Assembly (NCBI RefSeq): GCF_024868665.1
Contig: NC_079913.1
Span: 10,518,895-10,582,894 of the forward strand
Length of the DNA: 64,000 nucleotides
DNA from: Triplophysa rosa
Lineage: Eukaryota; Chordata; Actinopteri; Cypriniformes; Nemacheilidae
Direction of reading: 5' to 3'
Within the stretch, counting starts at the first letter, position 1, and each line of letters begins with the position of its first letter. Below the pieces are notes generated by a model. It did no database searches. It worked only from the letters and a program-made list of their open reading frames with translations, and was not told the DNA's origin. The translations under genes were made by a program, and so were the position numbers. Below are positions 16,929 to 25,526 of the stretch, in pieces.

Positions 16929-17070
16929 CCTGTAGTGGTAGAGGAGTTGGGCATGGTGCTAGAGATGCTACGATCATGGGTTTAATTCCCAGGAAACATC
17001 TGAATTGTTAAAAAATGTATTTTTTTAATGCAATGTAAATAGCTTTGAACAAAGGTTTCTGCGTAATACA
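16929..17070 (+). mobile_element. tRNA-derived SINE, diverged
   Basis: The head CCTGTAGTGGTAGAG resembles a tRNA-derived A box, and GGTTTAATTCC at 16979-16989 matches a pol III B box (GGTTCRANNCC) with one change. The tail GCAATGTAAATAGCTTTGAA followed by CAAAGGTTTCTGCGTAATA resembles the GTAAGTCGCTTTGGATAAA tail of fish V-type SINEs. It is an old copy. Confidence 0.65.
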
Positions 17071-17790
17071 CTACATTTTCAAAACAATACCCAGAGTCAT
17101 CTCATTTGTTTTCAGAGATATTTAAGGATGAAGTACACATACATTATTAGAAACATTTTTAGAAACTATTAGATACATTTATTATTATATACATATATAA
17201 TCATATATAGCAAATCATAGATTTTCCCCTGATTTACAGAAGACGCCCAGTAAAATGTAATTCAGTGTTACAATCTTGTCAGGCACATTTAAAACAAAAA
17301 TCAATTTATGACATCAAAAGACTAATTACTTTCACCCCAAATGCTTATTAGTTGTAAAAATTGTTTTTTACTATCCTAGGTTTTGCCCATTTGTCATTTA
17401 AAGCACAATAAAATGTACAGTAATATGCTCCCTTATTATTTTTCTTTTATATATTTTTACGTCAGAATAATCATGTTGTTTGAATTTGTACATAAATATT
17501 GTGTGACACTGAATGACAATGTAACATTATTTCAACCAAATTTTGACATTTTATTCTCCAAAAACCTAAAAACCATTAAGTGGACATTTTTCTATTTTTT
17601 CTATTTTGACCTGTTTGTCCAGTTTTCAATTTCTGCAAAAAAAAGCAAATAAAAACAATGTTTTTATTTGAAATATGGAAAAAATATCGTTAGTAGCTCA
17701 CTGAATGAAACAAAAATGATAATTTTACCTAAACACACACCTGTAAATAGTAAATTCAGAAAAACTAAAATGGTGCTTTGAAATGGTCTC
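17071..17790. other. No gene seen; AT-rich
   Basis: The segment is very AT-rich with poly-T and poly-A patches. The one open frame is low-complexity Phe/Tyr-rich sequence without Kozak or exon signals. Confidence 0.4.
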
Positions 17791-18059
17791 TCATCTTGTC
17801 TTGCTTTTCTTGAGCTAGTGGCAGAACCATGACAGAACCTCTTGTTTCATGTGGAGAGGGGAATTTTGGCACTGATTGCCTTCCATACTCTCCAGGTCTG
17901 TCATTGTTCCTGCCCTCTTGTTTCCTCGTTAGTGATAATTATTAGTTCATGCCCCGCACCTGTCCCCTCTTGATTTGTCCCCTTATTTAATGCCCCTGTG
18001 TCCTCTGTCTTGTGCTGGATCATTGTACTGTTGTGTTCATGTCATTGTGACTCCTGACA
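17791..18059 (+). repeat. Old LTR fragment related to the LTR at 19211
   Basis: Blocks align by eye with the 19211 LTR in the same order: a TCATCTTGTC start, GAGCTAGTGGCAGAA, CTTGTTTCATGTGGAGAG, the GCCTTCCAT..TCTCC block, then TCTGTCTTGTGCTGGATC and a GACA end. It is much more diverged and shorter, with no partner LTR, so it is a solo or truncated relic of a related family. Confidence 0.55.
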
Positions 18060-18877
18060 ATATATAGCCAGTGTATAATATCTATTTATTTATTACTTTA
18101 ATTTGTCCATTTTAAACTTACATTAGTTAACAATGTGCGTCTCTCTGAAGCTTCCTGTAGAGTATTGTCATGTGTATTTATATCTCAACTGCAATGCAAT
18201 CTCCCACATCTGTGTGTGTAAATTGTATACACAAGGACACTGACTCAAAGCCTAGTGTTACATAATGGAAAGTTGGCATTACAACACAATGATGCCCAGC
18301 ACATATTATATCAATTCTATTGCCAGAGTCAGTAACGCAAACAGACATGTAAAGGCAGTGTCTTTAATACTTTAAAACTTTTTAATTGAATAATAGTTTA
18401 TAGTAGTATGCGGTATCTGATAGAAATTTATTTAAGTTGTGTACTGACTTCTTTTAATGAGTGTCTTCTTTGTACTCACTTATTTATGCACAGTTATAAT
18501 TTCTGGTGCATTTGTGATTGTAAAAATGTGACGGTTTAAAAACCTCTTAAAATTGAACATATAAAGTTGTGGAGCGTTTAGTGTCTTAAGGTCTTTTAGC
18601 TTTTTGAGAATTTACTTTCAGTTTTGTTAAAGCTGCAATCCGTAACGTTTTGATTAAAAAATAAACACAAAAATCAGTTAAAGTAAGAGTACTGTATATT
18701 AAAACATGTTAAAAAATGTGTCTCTACTTTACCGTAATTTGCAATGATAAGATTATAGTAATAATTTTAAAGTTAAGCTGTCGGGTACGATTTTGTGGGA
18801 AATGTCGATTTGACCACATTTGACTTCAACCCACACAAAGATAAGGGTGGCGATAAAGAGGTTACCAAATGCACCAT
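18060..18877. other. No gene seen
   Basis: AT-rich sequence without recognisable exons. From about 18634 a patch starting AAAGCTGCAATCCGTAACG looks like part of a dispersed repeat whose other end I could not fix. Confidence 0.3.
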
Positions 18878-19205
18878 TAAAGGTCCAGTGTATTAAATTT
18901 AGCAGCATATAGCGGTGAGGTTCCGAATTGCAACCAACGGCTCATTATCGAAGCACTACAGAGGCTGACAGAGGATTAAGATGTTTTCACGTTTTCTTTT
19001 TTTTTTGCCGAAAGAGATAACGTATGTACGAAACGCGCTCTGTAGAGCAGTTTGTTTGTTTAGGGCTATAGAAACAATATGGTAAATTCCATGCAAGGGG
19101 ACCCGCGGTGTATGTAGATAGAAATAGCTCGTTCTAAGGTCATAAAACATAACCCTTCATTATGTAAGGTCTTTACACACCTCTGAAGACATAGTTATGT
19201 ATATT

Positions 19206-19210
19206 ATATT
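19206..19210. repeat. 5-bp target-site duplication, left copy
   Basis: ATATT immediately precedes the TG of the 5' LTR. The identical ATATT immediately follows the CA of the 3' LTR at 21418-21422. A 5-bp duplication is the normal footprint of Ty3-type integrases. Confidence 0.85.
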
Positions 19211-19760
19211 TGTCGTGATTCTGCCTCATCTTGTCATGTCTGTCTTGATCTAGTGGCAGAATCACGGCAGGATCCCTTGTTATATGAGGAGAGAGACGTT
19301 TTGGCCCTGTGGGCCTTCCATATTCTCCCTCTCTCCGGTGTTGCGTCTTTTAGCCCCGCCCTCTCGTTCCCTTGTCAACTTCTCCTTAGTGTTTAATCCC
19401 CGTCACCTTCCCGTCACCCTCCCTGTATTATTATCCCTCGTTTGTATTCCCCTATATATTGACCTCGTGTCTCTTGTCTTGTGCTGATTCGTTTTGTGCT
19501 ACTTTGTACTGTTTTGTACTGTTTGGATTACCTCGTATTCTCAGTGTTCCTCGTCATTGTAAGTGTTACGTTTTGCTCTGCCTAGTCTTGTGTGTGTAGT
19601 TAGTTTAGTCCTGTCTAAGTTTCATGCAGTTTAGTTAGTTGCCTTGCCTCGTCTGTTTTATTCCCCCTCGAGGGTGTTTTGCTTTGTGTTTTGTGTAAAT
19701 AAACCTGTGTTTCCGTCCACCGTTGTCTGCACCTGGGTCCTCATTTCCACAATCATGACA
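19211..19760 (+). repeat. 5' LTR (550 bp)
   Basis: It starts TGTCGTGATTCTGCC and ends AATCATGACA; the outermost ten bases are inverted repeats with one mismatch. A TATATAT box lies at 19453, the predicted transcript start is about 19483, and AATAAA is at 19698-19703, giving a U3/R boundary near 19483. It holds a 10-bp tandem duplication (TGTACTGTTT region, about 19505-19530) absent from the 3' LTR. The last bases contain the ATG of the internal frame. Confidence 0.88.
19453..19459 (+). promoter_or_regulatory. TATA box of the LTR promoter
   Basis: TATATAT sits 30 bp upstream of GCTGATTCGTT, the 11 bases that complement the primer-binding site. That is the correct distance for transcription to begin at those bases. 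Confidence 0.6.
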
Positions 19761-20597
19761 GAACGAATCAGCCAACAGAGGACCCAGCAGACAGCGAGTT
19801 CCACCTCCTTGGCGGCCCTGCGGAGCCGTCAGGCTCACATCTTGTACGGCCTCCGGCAGAAGGGGGCGGACATCAGGGACTTCGCCTGGGAGTTCCTAGC
19901 CTCTGCGGGCAATTCGGGGTTCACCGAGGAGGAACTCAAAGTCATTTTTAACGGCTGCCTCGATGAACCCCTCAAGCCCTCAGAGGTAAGGATGCTGAGA
20001 CCCTACCACGCCGGGAACTCCACCACCCCTGACCCCCATACCGGAGGACCGCATCCTGGCTGTGGTTTCCCTGGAGGACCCCGCACCTTCTGCCTCATCC
20101 CCTGCTACCTCGTCACCACCAGTCACCCTCTGTGGCAAGCGGGGGAGGAGAGTGTCCTCGGGGTCCTCTTCAGAAGCATCCCAGCCGGAACTAGCCGCGC
20201 CCTTCACCTCCTTCTTGCAGCCAACCACCAGGCGAGTGGTTCGGCTCAAGAGGAAGAGGCAACGGCGGGCAGCACGGGGCCTGTCCCAGCCGGCATCCAG
20301 TCCGGTTTCCAGTCCGGTTTCCAGTCCATTGTCCAGTCCAGTGCTGCCGGTGTCCAGTCCGGTGCTTCCGGCCAAGCCGGCCTTCCAGCCGGCCTTCCTG
20401 CCGGCGACTCAGCTGGTCTTCCAGTCGGTGACTCAGCCGGCCTTCCAGTCGGTGACTCAGCCGGCGTTACGACCGGTGTTCCAGCCAGCCTTCCAGCTGG
20501 TGTTCCAACCGGCCTTCCAGCCGGTGACTTAGCCGGCGCCCAGCCTTGTCCGGCCGACATTCCAGTCGGCAGTTCCCCCCAGGACTTCCCCCACTAA
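19755..20597 (+). CDS. Gag-like protein of the LTR element, non-autonomous
   Basis: The frame opens at an ATG inside the last bases of the 5' LTR (the upstream in-frame ATG at 19644 lies in the LTR and is unlikely to be used) and encodes 280 aa. Residues 1-77 look like a capsid-type fragment of Ty3/sushi Gag, with IRDFAWEFLASAG and an acidic/hydrophobic stretch ending CLDEPLKP. No CCHC zinc knuckle is present. The rest is low-complexity, with repeats such as AGLPVGDS from about residue 213. From 20062 a second frame is also open (to 20532) and encodes a basic segment RRVVRLKRKRQRRAARG followed by Pro/Ser/Gln-rich repeats. That composition looks more protein-like, so a frameshift in this copy is possible. 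A donor-like AGAGGTAAGG lies at about 19984-19993. Function beyond particle assembly is not inferable. Confidence 0.55.
   Translation: MTERISQQRTQQTASSTSLAALRSRQAHILYGLRQKGADIRDFAWEFLASAGNSGFTEEELKVIFNGCLDEPLKPSEVRMLRPYHAGNSTTPDPHTGGPHPGCGFPGGPRTFCLIPCYLVTTSHPLWQAGEESVLGVLFRSIPAGTSRALHLLLAANHQASGSAQEEEATAGSTGPVPAGIQSGFQSGFQSIVQSSAAGVQSGASGQAGLPAGLPAGDSAGLPVGDSAGLPVGDSAGVTTGVPASLPAGVPTGLPAGDLAGAQPCPADIPVGSSPQDFPH
19762..19772 (+). other. Self-primer binding site (11 nt)
   Basis: AACGAATCAGC begins 2 nt after the 5' LTR and is the exact reverse complement of GCTGATTCGTT at 19483-19493. There is no TGG at the LTR edge, the usual start of a tRNA 3'-end primer site. In Tf1 and vertebrate sushi elements the first 11 nt of the transcript anneal to such a site and are cleaved to prime minus-strand synthesis. 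Confidence 0.7.
20290..20530 (+). repeat. GC-rich tandem repeat in the gag-like frame
   Basis: Short units of CAGTCCGGTTTC type give way to about 24-bp units containing GACTCAGCCGGCCTTCCAG. All units are multiples of 3, so both overlapping forward frames stay open. Confidence 0.7.
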
Positions 20598-20878
20598 GTC
20601 CCCCAGGACTCCGCGCTCTCCAGCGCCCCCAGGGACTAAGACTGTTCCCCCTTGTCCCAACCTATGTGGACTTCCCCCCATGAACTCATGTGTTTCCCCA
20701 CCCCCCCTCCCTTGTTTGTTATTTTTATTGACCCACCCCAACCCATAGGGTTATGTTTGCTTGTTTGCCGTTGATTTTATTTACTATGTCTTGTTGGATT
20801 TTGTCTTTGTCACTGTCAGTCTTGTTCTGTTTGTCACCTTGAGGAGCGTCAGGATATCGCTCCTTAAGGCGGGGGTTC

Positions 20879-21417
20879 TGTCGTGATTCTGCCTCATCTT
20901 GTCATGTCTGTCTTGATCTTGTGGCAGAATCACGGCAGGATCCCTTGTTATATGTGGAGATAGACGTTTTGGCCCTGTGGGCCTTCCATATTCTCCCTCT
21001 CTCCGGTATTGCGTCTTTTAGCCCCGCCCTCTCGTTCCCTCGTCAATTTCTCCTTAGTGTTTAATCCCCGTCACCTGCCCGTCACCCTCCCTGTATTATT
21101 ATCCCTCGTTTGTATTCCCCTATATATTGACCTCGTGTCTCTTGTCTTGTGCTGATTCGTTTTGTGCTACTTTGTACTGTTTGGATTACCTCGTATTCTC
21201 AGTGTTCCTCGTCATTGTAAGTGTTACGGTTTGCTCTGCCTAGTCTTGTGTGTGTAGTTAGTTTAGTCCTGTCTAAGTTTCAAGTAGTTTAGTTAGTTGC
21301 CTTGTCTCGTCTGTTTTATCCCCCTCGAGGGTGTTTTGCTTTGTGTTTTGTGTAAATAAACCTGTGTTTCCGTCCACCGTTGTCTGCACCTGGGTCCTCA
21401 TTTCCACGATCATGACA
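20879..21417 (+). repeat. 3' LTR (539 bp)
   Basis: It is a near-identical direct copy of 19211-19760, starting TGTCGTGATTCTGCC and ending CGATCATGACA. It is 11 bp shorter, explained by the missing 10-bp duplication and one further base. Confidence 0.88.
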
Positions 21418-21422
21418 ATATT
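21418..21422. repeat. 5-bp target-site duplication, right copy
   Basis: ATATT, identical to 19206-19210; see the left copy. Confidence 0.85.
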
Positions 21423-21470
21423 GCATTTCTGTCAATAGGTACTCCAAAAGATTCCTCATTGGACCTTTAA

Positions 21471-24030
21471 CGTTAAAACTCCTCTCGTCTAGCTTCTTTG
21501 TGTGTTTTTTGGTTTAGACAGATTTTTGTTTGCTTGTGTTTTTTACACACTGTATGCCAGCATTAATATATCAACATTTAATATGTGATCTATTGTCGTC
21601 CCTGAATCTCAAACCACGAACCTAAATGCTGTCTCTAATGACACATCCCTGGAGTTTAATGCCCCTTGGCAGGATATCCCATGATTCTCTATGACAGATG
21701 AAGCACCAGCTCCCTACACGTGAAGAGATTTATCAGCAGATGCTTGACACTCCAGAGACCTTTGCAGAGAGACAGATATCAAAATGATGGACTAAACAGT
21801 ATTCTCATTCAGCACTTATCAAATGTAACCTTTGTTATATCCACGGAAGTCACTTTATTGAAAGGCTACACTTTCAGCTGCCTAAAGAGCCTCTCTTTAA
21901 AGTGAAGCGTGTAATTTGTTTACAATAAATACTTAACTCCTACCCCATTTTAATGTGCAAAGACATTTGGAAGCATTTCAGAGGTGGCACCCTTTTGTGC
22001 TTTCAGGTTCCTATTAAATTATAAATGACTGAATCAACATGAATGCATTAGGTTGCTTTAATGAAATTACTTTGAGGGTATTAAGAACTGCAGTTTTAGT
22101 TTTAAAGTTGCAATAGTGCCTGATCGCATTTTTTGCTTTTTCTTGTTTTCTTTATACATATATGTTCTGATTCAAATAATACATTTAAAAGCTGAGAAGC
22201 AATAAAACGCATTCAGGGCTCTTGGGCACATGGTCCCATTGGATAATCCCCTGAGATCAAATAAACATGCGTGGGCTGATCTCCCTTTGAAAAGGCTTGT
22301 AAATGAAAACTATGCTGAGTGGTGAATGACCAAGCGATGGACTTTTGACCATTGTCAATGAAGCTGTGGTGTTTAGTTATGGTCTGTAAAGCTTAATAGA
22401 AGACAGCAGTAGAACTCTGGGAAATGGTGCAGGTATCGCTTTTGCAATATAATTAAATGAATATGTTATATTTTTATTATATTAAATTAGCATGATATAT
22501 TCCATGACATTATGTAAAAAACTATTTTATATATTACAAACAATTAAAAACATCAATTAAATAAAATACAAATCATGGAAATGATCAAATAAATATATAC
22601 AGTTATTCTAATCATTTTATTATACTTTTTACAAATAAGGTTTTAAAAATAGAAATAATTGTGAAAGGAAATAAGTAATATTTGGATGAGCAACCATCGT
22701 GTTAAAAATGAGAAGGTGTGCACTATAGATCGGAGATTGTGACATTGCAGAAGATCATCACCTCTGTCACAGATTGTGAGATTTATGACACAATTTTCTG
22801 CCTATACAGGCCATAACCTTTCACAACATGGTAACACGATCAGGTTTTAACCCTTTACATTGCATAAGAGTAAAAAATGAGAGCCATCTTGAGCACTTGG
22901 CAGTTACCAGCTTCAGCATTTCACATACCTTACATAAAAATACATTTTGCAATTATTCCTTTTACTACAAATCAGTTTTTTGAATGCCGTAACCTGTTAC
23001 CATGACAACCGAAATGATGATGCTTTATTAAAGCAAGCTTTGAGCAAGTGATTCAATTCTGACCCTGTTCCTAACTGCACTTCTACAAAGTTCATACTCT
23101 TGTATAATGTCATTTTATCTGCCTGAAGAGCAACATGAGCCGTCAACAACTCGCAGCCCTCAACGAAACATCTCACACTGATGTTGGGCAAATATGTCAG
23201 AAGACATGTAAGACATCAGAAAAGCCTTTCATGTGTTTTTTATGGATTTAAGATAAATGGTTCTAGGGCTATTTTTACTTATCATGTGTGAGCTTTTCAA
23301 AGTCATTTTGACGGCACACATTCCGTGCTATTTTAACTGGGCATGAAAACAAGAATCTCTTTACAGTATCAAGGGATTCTTGTGTGAGACAGAAGTGTGT
23401 AAGACAACCATTTTCAGTTGATTATAGCCTGTGATTTGTTTGTTATTTGGCATTTTCTGTTATAAATTAAATTGAACAGATTCACTTCATTGTTACCGAA
23501 CTATACACAAATGTAAAAGTGAATGAAAGTCTTGGTTGTAACTAAGGTAGAACACAAATACACAATATACTCAACGTGCGTGGAAAATACAATATATACG
23601 TAATACTGTGTACAGAAAGTACTTTAAGCAGCTTAAGCTGAAGAAACGGTTGTTGAATGTGCATGAATCCATGAATTATATCAATTAAAAATGTAATGTA
23701 CAATATGTGTGGTGTTTTTTTCTCTCACCATGGCTGAGTATCCAAGAATTCAAGTGTCCTCTGTGATTTGTAAAAAATAAAGAAATATAGATAACTTAAA
23801 ACTTTTGAGTGATAATGTTGTAAATTAAACATTTTTGTTATTAAAAGTTTTTGTTGATGAAATGTTTTTGTTATCACCATAATACATTTTAGGTAACACA
23901 CAAAATGTGTATCAAGGGCACTGTCATGTAAAGCGTGCCCTTTATTTTTCACACAAGCCCCTGTGGTACTGAAGGCCCATTGAAATGAGCTTGATACCCT
24001 GCAACAGCTAAGCGATGGATAGTATTTCAC
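21471..24030. other. myf6 upstream region, no gene seen
   Basis: These 2.5 kb upstream of myf6 are mostly AT-rich and lack recognisable repeat ends, apart from A/T tracts at 22440-22680. They are likely to hold proximal regulatory sequence, but I can support individual sites only close to the gene. Confidence 0.35.
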
Positions 24031-24033
24031 ATT

Positions 24034-24043
24034 CTATATTTAA
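24034..24043 (+). promoter_or_regulatory. MEF2-type site, possibly doubling as TATA
   Basis: CTATATTTAA matches the MEF2 consensus YTAWWWWTAR exactly, and its TATATTTAA core could serve as the TATA element. It lies 74 bp upstream of the chosen myf6 start codon. Mammalian Mrf4 promoters are known to depend on a proximal MEF2 site and E-box. Confidence 0.6.
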
Positions 24044-24059
24044 GTCCTCTGACTTGTAT

Positions 24060-24065
24060 CACGTG
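24060..24065. promoter_or_regulatory. E-box CACGTG upstream of myf6
   Basis: This palindromic CANNTG site lies 16 bp downstream of the MEF2-type site. CACGTG is not the preferred MyoD-family half-site combination (CAGCTG), so occupancy by a different bHLH protein is possible. Confidence 0.4.
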
Positions 24066-24107
24066 GCTATTTAAATGCCAACAGTCTTACTGTCAAAACA
24101 CAGCAAC

Positions 24108-25148
24108 ATGATGGACCTGTTCGAGACCAACACTTATTTTTTCAACGATTTACGTTATCTTGAGGGGGACCATGGGACCCTGGATATGCCTGGCGTGTCG
24201 CCGCTCTACGAAGAGAACGACAGCCCTCTCTCGCCGGGACCGGATCCTGTCCCTTCCGAAACTGGATGCGAGAGTAGCGGAGAAGAGCACGTCCTTGCGC
24301 CGCCAGGGCTTCAGGCGCACTGCGAGGGTCGGTGCCTTATGTGGGCTTGCAAGATCTGCAAAAGGAAGTCGGCACCGACAGACAGGAGAAAAGCCGCAAC
24401 TCTGAGAGAAAGAAGGCGGCTCAAAAAGATCAACGAAGCGTTTGACGCGTTAAAGAAAAAGACGGTACCCAATCCGAACCAGAGGCTACCCAAAGTTGAG
24501 ATTTTACGCAGCGCTATAAACTACATTGAGAAGCTGCAAGACCTGTTGCACACGCTGGACGAACAAGATCAAAACTCTGTCAGTGACCCTTATACATACA
24601 CCGTCAAAGAAAATCATGTAAGATTAGAACATAATCTAAAGCAAACCGATATAAAAAGATCCATGCGCTCTGACAGCTGGACCCACGTGGTGCCCATACT
24701 GTACTTGAAAGTTTATTGATTTTTAATTATGCATGAATAACGACGGTGACATTTGTTGTTTTTCGATCACGTTTGAATGTCCAGGTGGCTCCTAGTGAGT
24801 GTCATTGGAAAAAGACCTGCCAAAGCTGGCAGGAGAGTCCAGATCATTCCAATTCCCATACGGCCAGTCACAGAGAAGGTTGGTAAAGAAGTTGAACAAA
24901 ACTAACTTTCAATATCAATTTAAGAGTCAAATAAACTTTTAGTAAGGGCAGGTTATGTCTATCCATCAATGTTTCGTGCGCTGACCCACTGCGTAATGGC
25001 CTGTTGGTAATTCTCTGTGCGTAATGGTCTGTTTCCAGGAGGCGCAGTGGAGTCTTCGGCATCCAGCAGCCTTCGTCGACTCTCATCGATTGTTGACAGT
25101 ATTGACAGTATTTCCACGGAGGACACGAAAGCTCTACCGACTCAGTAA
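24108..25148 (+). CDS. myf6: Myf6/Mrf4, myogenic bHLH transcription factor (3 exons)
   Basis: The coding exons are 24108-24617, 24785-24878 and 25039-25148, joined at GT/AG sites to give 237 aa. The introns are tiny (167 and 160 bp). Myf6 is a nuclear activator of skeletal muscle differentiation that binds E-boxes as a heterodimer with E-proteins. Residues 1-74 are the acidic N-terminal activation region. The Cys/His-rich segment [12 protein letters not shown] (77-88), with the Trp used for PBX contact in this family, precedes the basic region and helix-loop-helix (about 93-147). The myogenic Ala-Thr pair (97-98) and Lys107 are present. Exon 3 encodes the C-terminal helix [18 protein letters not shown]. 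The start at 24108 (MMDL) matches the family and has A at -3. An in-frame ATG at 24075 would add 11 residues in weaker context. myf5 follows in the same orientation 6.7 kb downstream, the conserved vertebrate pair. Confidence 0.97.
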
Positions 25149-25431
25149 AGCGAAGCTTAAACACTATTTCACATTTCCGACTTTGTATTTATTTCCACGC
25201 GCTAGTATTGAATGTGATAGATGACACTTTGCAATGACTTTCATCCGTACGCCAATAACAACAACACTGTTACAGTGTGAACATTCGTATTCGGATTCAA
25301 AATTATTATTCAAAATGATTATTGATGAAAGTTATTATGACGTTACAATGTATTCTGTCTATTATCTTTAATATTTCGACCATCCGTTTGACAATTCCAG
25401 GCTTTTTCCATGATCATCTGAATTTTTCCAT

Positions 25432-25526
25432 AAAAAAGGTCAAATGAACACTCACTGTGTATATATAATCCACACTCTCAAAGTGTGGATTATATAAACA
25501 CTGTGAGAGTTAATTTGACCCTTTTT
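25432..25526. repeat. Small palindromic MITE downstream of myf6
   Basis: The outer arms AAGGTCAAATGAACACTCAC and GTGAGAGTTAATTTGACC pair imperfectly. The inner arms at 25463-25476 (ATATAATCCACACT) and 25482-25495 (AGTGTGGATTATAT) are exact complements around a 5-nt loop. It lies about 285 bp after the myf6 stop, possibly within the 3' UTR. Confidence 0.65.

Larger units (their letters stand above)
19211..21417 (+). mobile_element. Non-autonomous Ty3/sushi-like LTR retrotransposon
   Basis: It is a 2207-bp element with two LTRs (19211-19760 and 20879-21417), TG..CA ends and a 5-bp duplication ATATT. The internal 1118 bp have room only for a gag-like frame, with no protease, reverse transcriptase, RNase H or integrase. 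The sequence after the 5' LTR (19762-19772) is complementary to the predicted transcript start (19483-19493), as in Tf1/sushi elements that self-prime. A polypurine-like tract (AAGGCGGGGG, 20866-20875) precedes the 3' LTR. The LTRs differ by roughly a dozen substitutions and two indels by eye, so the insertion is fairly young. It would need enzymes from a full-length relative to move. Confidence 0.85.
18878..21470. repeat. MITE split by the LTR element
   Basis: The left terminus TTAAAGGTCCAGTGTATTAA (18877 on) and right terminus CATTGGACCTTTAA (ending 21470) are inverted copies. The interior matches a repeat type I recognise from cyprinids. Removing 19211-21417 plus one ATATT rejoins the two halves into about 380 bp of continuous repeat. 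Confidence 0.65.

Noticed and set aside
16929..17070. tRNA gene from the A and B box-like words
   Set aside because: The boxes are diverged, no cloverleaf closes, and the tail is that of a SINE.
24075..24107. Longer myf6 start at 24075
   Set aside because: It is in frame but has a poor start context, would lie almost in the promoter, and the MMDL start at 24108 is the family form. It is kept as a finding only.
24618..24719. Read-through of myf6 exon 1 to the TGA at 24719
   Set aside because: A GTAAGA donor at 24618 and in-phase exons 2 and 3 give the expected 237-aa protein; the read-through tail has no family resemblance.
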